From: Desulfurobacteriaceae bacterium
GTDB taxonomy: Bacteria > Aquificota > Aquificia > Desulfurobacteriales > Desulfurobacteriaceae
Assembly (NCBI GenBank): GCA_027064485.1
Contig: JAMOPR010000289.1
Location: 1-5,579, forward strand
Length of the DNA stretch: 5,579 nucleotides
Direction of reading: 5' to 3'
The position numbers and the translations under genes are program-made. Positions 1 through 5,017 of this stretch are shown here, piece by piece (position 1 is the first letter of the stretch; each line of letters starts with the position of its first letter). A model generated the notes under the pieces. That model was not told where the DNA came from. It did not search any database and worked only from the letters and a program-made list of their open reading frames with translations.

Positions 1-406
1 AAGGATAAGAACCCTTGAGGCAGGAACGTTGGCTTCGAAAGTTGCTAAGTTTAAAAGGGTTAGAGAGATTGTAGTAAGAATTTTGAGAGAAGTAGCAAGA
101 GGAAAGAGGATAGTCATAGACGGCAGAGATGCTGGAAGTTACATATTTCCTGAAGCAGATTTGAAGATTTATTTAACAGCTTCTCCAGAGGAAAGGGCTA
201 AAAGGAGATATTTGGAGCTTTTGAAAAAGGGAGAAAAAGTTTCTTATGAAAAGGTTTTAGAGGAAGTTTTGGATAGAGATAGAGCGGATAGAAGTAGGAA
301 GTTTGCGCCACTTGTGATTCCGGAAGGGGCGGTGGTTGTAGATACTACAGGTAAAACCTTTGAAGAAGTTATGGATGTTATTGATAAACTAATTAACGAT
401 GAATAG
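1..406 (+). CDS. cmk: Cytidylate kinase, C-terminal part (gene begins before the window)
   Basis: Cytidylate kinase transfers phosphate from ATP to CMP/dCMP in cytosolic pyrimidine nucleotide salvage. The reading frame is open from base 2 with no stop before it, and the first residues (RIRTLEAGTLASKVAKF) match the internal 'RTPEV..AASxVA' stretch of Cmk, so the TTG at 29 is an internal codon and the N-terminal P-loop lies upstream. About 134 residues are visible. Signature stretches in order are the DGRD motif (here DGRDAGS where the family usually has DGRDIGT), FPEADLKIYLTASPEERAKRR (the strand and lid region), DRDRADRSRKFAPL with the conserved arginines of the lid, and the late VVDTTGKTFEEV strand and helix. 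The gene ends at TAG 404-406. The next gene has its own promoter, so cmk appears to be the end of a separate unit, though I see no clear terminator. Confidence 0.93.
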   Translation, partial: RIRTLEAGTLASKVAKFKRVREIVVRILREVARGKRIVIDGRDAGSYIFPEADLKIYLTASPEERAKRRYLELLKKGEKVSYEKVLEEVLDRDRADRSRKFAPLVIPEGAVVVDTTGKTFEEVMDVIDKLINDE

Positions 407-421
407 AGAAGTTTTTAATTC

Positions 422-451
422 TTGACTGTTCCTTATCTAATTTAAGATAAT
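422..451 (+). promoter_or_regulatory. Sigma-70-type promoter for the cysteine-rich V4R-like gene
   Basis: TTGACT at 422-427 (5 of 6 to consensus) and GATAAT at 446-451 (5 of 6) are separated by 18 bp. Transcription would start near 458, giving a leader of roughly 20 nt that contains the strong ribosome site before the ATG at 481. This is the best promoter-like sequence in the window and it is properly placed between two genes. The call rests on match to consensus only. Confidence 0.7.
433..450. repeat. Inverted repeat overlapping the -10 element, possible operator
   Basis: TTATCT at 433-438 and AGATAA at 445-450 form a perfect 6-bp inverted repeat around a 6-nt centre (AATTTA). The right arm covers most of the GATAAT -10 hexamer, so a dimeric regulator bound here would block transcription. 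It is AT-rich and short, so chance is quite possible, and it is too weak to serve as a terminator for cmk. Confidence 0.3.
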
Positions 452-466
452 AAAAAATTAAACGTT

Positions 467-475
467 GGAGGAGGG
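467..475 (+). promoter_or_regulatory. Ribosome binding site for the 481-960 gene
   Basis: GGAGGAGGG lies five bases before ATG 481. It also rules out the out-of-frame ATG at 476, which directly abuts the site and reaches a stop after eight codons. Confidence 0.75.
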
Positions 476-480
476 ATGGT

Positions 481-960
481 ATGGGGTTTGAGGAAAAGGT
501 AAAAGATAGAGAGTTGAATGCTGAAAACGTTTTTATCGCTTCTTTTATAGCCGGACTTAATGAATTTGGAGTGCTTAATCAGGCTATTGTTGATTTTTCT
601 GCAGAGAGGGCGGGCAGATATCTGGTTGATTATATGAAAGCTGTAGGATGTAATCCTGGAGGGGATGTTGAAAAGGTTTTGAATAAGTTGAATGAAGAAC
701 TAAGAATAGGTCGAGTAAAAGTGGAAAAGGAAAATGGAAAGGTTAAGATAAAAATTTTTTCTTCCTCCTGCCGTTTCTGTCCCAAAGGAATAGGAGAGGC
801 GGAATTGGAAGGGACTTTGTGCCCTTTCCCGAAGCTGATTGAATCCTTTATGAACGGTTTGTGTGAACTTAACTTTAAACTGGAATATCAAGGATTGGAG
901 AGATGTCCGCTGGTGAAGGAGGGGGATTTTTGCATAATTAGTTACGAGGTTTCTTCTTAA
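481..960 (+). CDS. Cysteine-rich V4R-like small-molecule-binding protein (putative)
   Basis: This is a 159-residue soluble protein with no signal peptide or membrane segment. Its function is not known to me. Residues 14-55 look helical and include ERAGRYL, resembling the 'GrxlG' helix of the V4R (4-vinyl reductase / BchJ-like) fold; 70-92 form a charged alpha/beta stretch; and 139-157 (LERCPLVKEGDFCIISYEV) strongly recall the V4R ending 'ExxCxaxGDxxCxFxi'. Seven cysteines occur at 57, 97, 100, 114, 128, 142 and 151, with a CRFC pair at 97-100 and CP at 114-115 and 142-143, which suggests a metal or Fe-S site. V4R-domain proteins bind small hydrophobic ligands or act as sensor modules. The start is fixed by a strong ribosome site, and the gene appears monocistronic under its own promoter. 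The V4R assignment is by motif resemblance and the ligand is unknown. Confidence 0.5.
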   Translation: MGFEEKVKDRELNAENVFIASFIAGLNEFGVLNQAIVDFSAERAGRYLVDYMKAVGCNPGGDVEKVLNKLNEELRIGRVKVEKENGKVKIKIFSSSCRFCPKGIGEAELEGTLCPFPKLIESFMNGLCELNFKLEYQGLERCPLVKEGDFCIISYEVSS

Positions 961-961
961 C

Positions 962-1056
962 TTTCCTTTTGGTTTCATTTTCTCTATAAGCGTTTCAAGT
1001 GGTGAAAAGGTCTTTAGTTGTTTTATATTTATTCAGGTAATTTCTTTTCCTTTTGG
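962..1056 (+). repeat. Intergenic gap bounded by an 11-bp direct repeat
   Basis: The gap from 961 to 1064 has no gene. TTTCCTTTTGG occurs at 962-972, just after the stop of the cysteine-rich gene, and again at 1046-1056, just before the herA start. Between them lie a pyrimidine-rich stretch, a TCTATAAG sequence at 983-990 that could be a -10 but has no good -35, and a weak 5-bp stem TTTCA/TGAAA (993-997 with 1003-1007). No convincing promoter or intrinsic terminator is visible, although a promoter for the downstream operon would be expected here. Confidence 0.35.
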
Positions 1057-1059
1057 GGG
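1055..1059 (+). promoter_or_regulatory. Ribosome binding site that decides the herA start
   Basis: GGGGG can pair with the CCUCC anti-Shine-Dalgarno using one G-U pair, and it sits five bases before GTG 1065. The in-frame TTG at 1053 overlaps this site and is preceded only by pyrimidines (TTCTTTTCCTT), so GTG 1065 is the better start. Confidence 0.55.
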
Positions 1060-1064
1060 TTAAA

Positions 1065-2576
1065 GTGTCTGAAGTTTTGGGTGTTTGTGTTGGTGAGCCG
1101 GAAACGAGAGAAGTGGAATTTGTTGCTTCTCAAAAAGTTTCTTTGGGGGATTATGTTGAAATTAACTATGAAGGATATAGAGTTTTAGGGTTTGTGAGGA
1201 ACGTTAAGAGGGTTAATAGGCATATGGAGGGGATTTTTCAGCCAGAAGAGATTGAAAGTATAGGAAAGCTTACTTCGCGGGATTCCTTTTTTATGGGAAC
1301 GATTTCTATTTTGGGAGACCCGAGTAAAGGAATGTTTATACCGAGAATTCCTCCTGAACCTGGAACTAAGGTTTATAGGGCGTCTGCTGAAACTCTTAGA
1401 AAAGTTTTTGGTGAAGGGGATGAAAGAAAGATAAAGATAGGGCATCTTTTAACAAGACCTGATGTTAGTGTTTATATTGATGTTGATAGTATAGTTAGCA
1501 GACACCTTGCCATACTTGCTGTTACTGGTGGAGGTAAATCCAACACTGTTTCTGTAATTTTGGAAGGTCTTCTTTCAAAGAACGGAACAATTCTTGTGTT
1601 TGATATGCACGGAGAGTATGTGGATTTTGGGGGAGGAGAGCAGCTTAAGAGGATAGATTTAGTTTTAAATCCTTTGAGGCTTAACTATCAGGAGTTCAGG
1701 ATATTTGCGAACGTTGATGACAGCGCTTATATCCAGGATAGGTATTTACGGAAGGCATTTAAAGAGGTTGTTAAAGAAATTACAGAAGACTTTAAAACTC
1801 CGGCGGAAGAGTTTTGGGCAAGGCTTGAGCTTGAGCTTCAAAAATACAGAGTTGATGAGACATTTAAGGATGACTGGAAGTCGATTACGGGAGTTATCAA
1901 TAAAGTAGAGGATATGAAGGAATTTTACGGAGAACTTTTTGACCCTCTTGCTACTCCGATAGTTGACCAGATTGAATTTGGAAAGTTAAACGTTGTTGAC
2001 CTTTCTCATGTTGATGAGAAAATAGCAGACATTGTGGTAAGTCACGTTTTGAGGAACGTTCTTGAAAGCAGAAAATCCTACGTTCGTTACGGTAAGGGGT
2101 TACCTTTTCCTCTGTTTACCGTTTTAGAGGAGGCTCACATTTTGGCTTCTTCCACCATTAATACACGCTCCCGATACTGGATATCGAGGATAGCAAGAGA
2201 AGGAAGAAAATTCGGGTTAGGTTTGTGTCTTGTAACTCAAAGACCAAAAGCTCTTGATTCTAACGCTCTTTCCCAAGCTAATAATATGATTATTCTTAGA
2301 CTTGTAGAACCGGGAGACCAGAGACACGTTCAGCAGGCTTCAGAATCTTTAAGTAGTGATTTAGTAGAACAGTTGCCGTCTTTAAACGTTGGAGAGGCGT
2401 TGGTAATGGGTAGGATGATACCTGTTCCTGCTCTTGTTAAGATAGACCTTGCTAAGATGAAAAGGTCTGGAAACGACATTAGCGCAGTTGAAGAATGGGC
2501 TAAGTATAGGAAAAAGTCATCTGAAGCAAAGCAGCAGCTTGAAGACCTTATGGGTATGGAAGACATGGAGTTTTAG
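1065..2576 (+). CDS. herA: HerA-type DNA-translocating ATPase (HAS-barrel plus RecA-like core)
   Basis: A hexameric, bidirectional DNA translocase/helicase of the FtsK-HerA superfamily, which in archaea works with the NurA nuclease in DNA end resection. The 503-residue length matches archaeal HerA. The N-terminal HAS-barrel spans about 1-80 (SEVLGVCVGEP onward, with LGDYVEI and GFVRNV). The ATPase core follows: Walker A AVTGGGKSNT at 152-161 (catalytic K158), DMHGEY at 180-185, a helical insertion about 215-290, Walker B LFTVLEEAH at 350-358 with Glu355/Glu356, and the arginine-finger and sensor block IAREGRKFGLGLCLVTQRP at 376-394. It starts at GTG 1065 and ends at TAG 2574-2576, immediately followed by the next ATG. 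No nurA, mre11 or rad50 is adjacent. It could serve in general repair or belong to a HerA-based defence pair with an unlinked partner; the complete HAS-barrel favours the repair type. Confidence 0.88.
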   Translation: MSEVLGVCVGEPETREVEFVASQKVSLGDYVEINYEGYRVLGFVRNVKRVNRHMEGIFQPEEIESIGKLTSRDSFFMGTISILGDPSKGMFIPRIPPEPGTKVYRASAETLRKVFGEGDERKIKIGHLLTRPDVSVYIDVDSIVSRHLAILAVTGGGKSNTVSVILEGLLSKNGTILVFDMHGEYVDFGGGEQLKRIDLVLNPLRLNYQEFRIFANVDDSAYIQDRYLRKAFKEVVKEITEDFKTPAEEFWARLELELQKYRVDETFKDDWKSITGVINKVEDMKEFYGELFDPLATPIVDQIEFGKLNVVDLSHVDEKIADIVVSHVLRNVLESRKSYVRYGKGLPFPLFTVLEEAHILASSTINTRSRYWISRIAREGRKFGLGLCLVTQRPKALDSNALSQANNMIILRLVEPGDQRHVQQASESLSSDLVEQLPSLNVGEALVMGRMIPVPALVKIDLAKMKRSGNDISAVEEWAKYRKKSSEAKQQLEDLMGMEDMEF

Positions 2577-3854
2577 ATGGATTTGGTTTCAGAGAAAAGG
2601 AAGATAGCTCTTTATTCCGTTCTTTTGAATTTGTTCCTTTCAGTGTTGAAGATTTTTGCGGGTTTTTTATCGGGTTCAGCTTCCCTTACGGCTGATGGTA
2701 TCCACTCTGTTGCCGACCTTGCCGCATCTCTTTCTGTTTATGTGGGTATTGTCATTTCTAATATGAAGTTAAAGGAGTTTCCATACGGTTTATACAAAGT
2801 AGAGAATGTTATTTCTTTGGTAAGTGCTTTTGCCATATTTTTTGCAGGTTATGAAATAGCAAGAGATGTTTTGTTGGAAGATGAAGCTATACGCGTTAAA
2901 AGTTTGCCGATTGCCGTTGGAGCAATTTTAATAACTATTATTTCTACCTTTCTCTTTTCGCGTTTTGAAAGAAAAAAAGGAGAAGAGTTAAATTCACCCA
3001 GTCTGATTGCCGATTCGGAACACGTGAAGACCGACATGTTATCTTCCATCGTTGTTCTTGTTGGAGTTTTGGGAAATTACTTTGGTTATCCTCAGATTGA
3101 AAAGGTAGCTGTCCTGATTATTGTTTTATTTATATTCCACTCCGGATACGAAATATTGGTGGAAGCTTTGAAAGTTTTACTTGATGCGTCTGTAGATAAA
3201 GAAACTTTAGACAGGATAAGAAAGATAATACTTTCCTACCCGATAATTTCTTCTGTTAAAAGTATAACAGGTAGGAGTTCTGGGAGTTATAAGTTTATAG
3301 AAGTAGAAGTGGGGATTTCTACAGATAGTCTTGAAAAAGCTCATAGTATAGTTCATGAGATTGAAGCTGAGATAAAACGAGATGTTCCTTTTATAGAGAA
3401 GATAATTATTCACTTTGAGCCGGAAGAAAAGCTTTCATCCATATATGCAATTCCTGTAGAAGGGAAAAATCTATGTGGAAAGTTCGGAGAATGTTCAGAG
3501 CTTTTAATTTTAAAAAGGGAAGGAAAAGAGTTTAAAGTCTTAGGTAGGATAAAAAATCCTGCTAAGGGTTTAAAGACGGGAAGGTGTATAGAGCTTGTTG
3601 AGGCTTTAGCCGATAAAGGAGTTGATTGTGTTGCTGTTAATACGCTCCCCTTAGGTAAGGGGGTAATATTTGCTCTTTCTCATTACGGCATAGGGATGAA
3701 ATTGATTCCAGAGACAGACCTTGAGAAATTTCTTGACCTGCTGAAGAAGGAGCCGGAGTGCGAGCCACCTCTTGCTGTTTGGAACCGTTATGCTTGTGAT
3801 ATTACTTCTGGAGGAGTTGAAAGTGAGAGCGGAAGAGCTGATAGAGAGAGATAG
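2577..3854 (+). CDS. Cation diffusion facilitator transporter fused to a NifX-like domain
   Basis: An inner-membrane divalent cation/proton antiporter, probably exporting Zn2+ or a similar ion (Fe2+, Co2+). Six membrane segments lie at about 10-32, 36-60, 78-97, 108-128, 153-170 and 176-196. The transport site shows HxxxD in segment 2 (H43, D47) and HxxxD in segment 5 (H149, D153), the HD-HD pattern of Zn-type CDFs. Residues about 205-285 form the ferredoxin-like cytoplasmic domain (ending IIIHFEPEE). Residues about 288-392 add a NifX/NifB-C type domain: IYAIPVEG, then GKFGECSELLIL, then ALADKGVDCVAVNTLPLG and HYGIGMKLI. Usual CDFs have about 300 residues, so this one is some 125 longer. All six cysteines (300, 306, 337, 351, 395, 407) lie in the added part. 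The start abuts the herA stop, with GGAG at 2567-2570 inside herA. The tail overlaps the NYN gene by 32 bp. Confidence 0.88.
   Translation: MDLVSEKRKIALYSVLLNLFLSVLKIFAGFLSGSASLTADGIHSVADLAASLSVYVGIVISNMKLKEFPYGLYKVENVISLVSAFAIFFAGYEIARDVLLEDEAIRVKSLPIAVGAILITIISTFLFSRFERKKGEELNSPSLIADSEHVKTDMLSSIVVLVGVLGNYFGYPQIEKVAVLIIVLFIFHSGYEILVEALKVLLDASVDKETLDRIRKIILSYPIISSVKSITGRSSGSYKFIEVEVGISTDSLEKAHSIVHEIEAEIKRDVPFIEKIIIHFEPEEKLSSIYAIPVEGKNLCGKFGECSELLILKREGKEFKVLGRIKNPAKGLKTGRCIELVEALADKGVDCVAVNTLPLGKGVIFALSHYGIGMKLIPETDLEKFLDLLKKEPECEPPLAVWNRYACDITSGGVESESGRADRER
3647..3662. repeat. Compact inverted repeat inside the CDF-NifX gene
   Basis: CCCCTTA at 3647-3653 and TAAGGGG at 3656-3662 are perfect complements around GG. 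In RNA this would close as a 6-bp GC-rich stem on an AGGU loop, extended by a U-G pair outside. No T-run follows, so it is not a terminator. It falls in the LPLGKG codons of the NifX-like domain and may be incidental. Confidence 0.35.
3810..3816 (+). promoter_or_regulatory. Ribosome binding site for the NYN gene, inside the CDF tail
   Basis: GGAGGAG is placed six bases before GTG 3823. It decides the start against the longer reading frame from 3772 and the TTG at 3817, which directly abuts the site. Confidence 0.7.
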
Positions 3855-4365
3855 AGTTTTCTCCCATTTAAGGGTTGCTGTGTTTGTTGATATGCAGAAT
3901 ATATACTACGGTTCAAAAAACGCTTTGAAAAACAAGGTTGATTTCAGAAAGCTTTTGGAGGTAGGGGTTAGAGGGAGAAAACTGGTAAGAGCCATAGCTT
4001 ACTTGGTTGATTTGGATAGGGTCAATCAAGACAGCTTTATATACGTTTTGAAGAGTATAGGGTATGAGATAAAACTAAAAGAACCGAAGAAGTTTTATAA
4101 CTGGGATAGAGTAGAGTATAAAGCCGATTGGGATATGGGGATTGCTATTGACGCCATAGCCATAACGGAAAACGGAAAGGCTGATGTGGTTGTTATAATG
4201 AGTGGAGATGGGGATTTTGTTGATTTAATTAATTATTTGAAAGCTAAAGGAATAAGGGTTGAGGTGATTTCGTTTAAGTCAATAACTGCAAAGGAAATTA
4301 TTCAAGCAGCTGATGAGTATATAGACCTTGAAGAGATTGGAGAATTTATATCTTTAAAGGAGTAA
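3823..4365 (+). CDS. NYN domain protein (LabA/PIN-like putative ribonuclease)
   Basis: NYN domains share the PIN nuclease fold and are thought to cleave RNA using a cluster of acidic residues and a metal ion. This 180-residue cytosolic protein is little more than the domain: FVDMQNIYYG at 21-30 (D23, N26) is the first acidic motif, KADWDMGIAID at 100-110 supplies D104 and D110, and SGDGDFVDLI at 127-136 supplies D129 and D131. The helix-strand pair AKGIRVEVISF follows, and EIIQAADEYIDLEEI ends the fold, as in LabA-type members. All expected acidic residues are present, so it is probably active, but its substrate is unknown. It starts at GTG 3823, 32 bp inside the CDF gene, suggesting coupled translation. 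Only four bases separate its stop from the hydrolase start. It may process RNA, or conceivably partner with HerA in the same operon; the latter is speculation. Confidence 0.85.
   Translation: MRAEELIERDRVFSHLRVAVFVDMQNIYYGSKNALKNKVDFRKLLEVGVRGRKLVRAIAYLVDLDRVNQDSFIYVLKSIGYEIKLKEPKKFYNWDRVEYKADWDMGIAIDAIAITENGKADVVVIMSGDGDFVDLINYLKAKGIRVEVISFKSITAKEIIQAADEYIDLEEIGEFISLKE
4356..4362 (+). promoter_or_regulatory. Ribosome binding site for the metallo-beta-lactamase-fold gene
   Basis: AAAGGAG at the end of the NYN gene lies seven bases before ATG 4370, supporting that start and a coupled reading of the two genes. Confidence 0.65.
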
Positions 4366-4369
4366 TCAA

Positions 4370-5017
4370 ATGAAAGTTGTTGTTTATCCTTCGGGAAGTT
4401 TTTTGGTTAACACTTACCTTATTTGGGATGAGAATTCTAAAGAAGCTATAGTAGTAGACCCGGGAAGCAAAGAAGCGGTTGAAGAATTGAGGGATGAAGT
4501 TGATAGAAACGATTTGGTAGTTAAATATATTTTAAACACTCATGAACATCCGGACCATACGGCGGCAAATGCTTGGGCTAAGCTTGATTTTCCTGAAGCT
4601 AAACTGATAATGCATGAAGAGGCAGCTAAGTATTTGAATTTTTGGACAGAGAGTGAAATAGGTAAATTGGTTGGAGCTGAGTATTCTCCTCCCCCTGATA
4701 AAGTGTTGCTTGATGGAAGCGGGTTTAATTTGGGAGAAGTTGTTTTTCGGGTAATTCATACGCCAGGTCATTCTCCCGGTAGCGTTGTTGTTTTTGATAG
4801 CAGTAAAAAGATTGCTATCGTAGGTGATTTGATTTTTAAGGGAAGTGTGGGAAGATACGATTTGCCTATGAGCAACTACGGAGATTTGAAAAAATCTATT
4901 TTGAAGGTTCTTGATTTGTTAAAACCTGATACTGTTTTGCTTCCGGGTCACGGGGAAAAAACAACTGTTTCCGAAGAGTTGAAAAACAATCCTTTTATAG
5001 CAGAGCTTGTGGGATGA
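4370..5017 (+). CDS. Metallo-beta-lactamase-fold hydrolase, glyoxalase II-like
   Basis: A soluble 215-residue metal-dependent hydrolase of the glyoxalase II/YcbL type; members hydrolyse thioesters such as S-lactoylglutathione or related compounds. The full set of dinuclear metal ligands is present: THEHPDH at 57-63 (H58, H60, D62, H63), TPGHSPGS at 131-138 (H134), VGDLIF at 151-156 (bridging D153) and LPGHG at 191-195 (H194). The N-terminal strands FLVNTYLIWD and AIVVDPG are typical. Length matches the short YcbL-like class and lacks the long helical C-terminal substrate domain of classical glyoxalase II, so the substrate cannot be named from sequence. It follows the NYN gene after four bases, and its stop overlaps the next start in ATGA. 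Confidence 0.9.
   Translation: MKVVVYPSGSFLVNTYLIWDENSKEAIVVDPGSKEAVEELRDEVDRNDLVVKYILNTHEHPDHTAANAWAKLDFPEAKLIMHEEAAKYLNFWTESEIGKLVGAEYSPPPDKVLLDGSGFNLGEVVFRVIHTPGHSPGSVVVFDSSKKIAIVGDLIFKGSVGRYDLPMSNYGDLKKSILKVLDLLKPDTVLLPGHGEKTTVSEELKNNPFIAELVG

Noticed and set aside
29..406. Complete small gene starting at TTG 29
   Set aside because: The frame is open from base 2 and the upstream residues match internal cytidylate kinase sequence, so this is the end of a longer gene.
407..460. Intrinsic terminator after cmk
   Set aside because: The only stems are short and AT-rich, and no T-run follows a stable stem.
700..978. Reverse-strand frame of 92 codons
   Set aside because: It lies opposite the V4R-like gene, has low-complexity composition and no family resemblance or ribosome site.
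993..1030. Terminator from the TTTCA/TGAAA stem in the herA upstream gap
   Set aside because: The stem is five AT-rich pairs and the T-rich stretch begins too far downstream.
1053..1064. TTG 1053 as herA start
   Set aside because: It overlaps the GGGGG ribosome site and has only pyrimidines upstream; GTG 1065 has proper spacing.
1185..1445. Reverse-strand frame opposite herA
   Set aside because: It is a shadow of a strongly supported gene, with no recognisable motif.
1705..1908. Forward frame of 67 codons inside herA
   Set aside because: It is an out-of-frame reading of the HerA helical insertion.
2330..3413. Three short reverse-strand frames opposite the herA end and the CDF gene
   Set aside because: All are shadows without ribosome sites or known motifs.
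3772..3822. Longer NYN protein starting at 3772
   Set aside because: It would add a 17-residue hydrophobic stretch not seen in NYN proteins and lacks a ribosome site, while GGAGGAG six bases before GTG 3823 is ideal.
1065..4365. Calling the herA-CDF-NYN run an anti-phage defence system
   Set aside because: The intact HAS-barrel HerA, the transporter between the genes and the housekeeping genes downstream do not resemble known HerA defence pairs; kept only as a low-certainty hypothesis.
4532..4771. Reverse-strand frame opposite the metallo-hydrolase gene
   Set aside because: It lies opposite the catalytic HxHxDH region of a clear gene and shows no features of its own.
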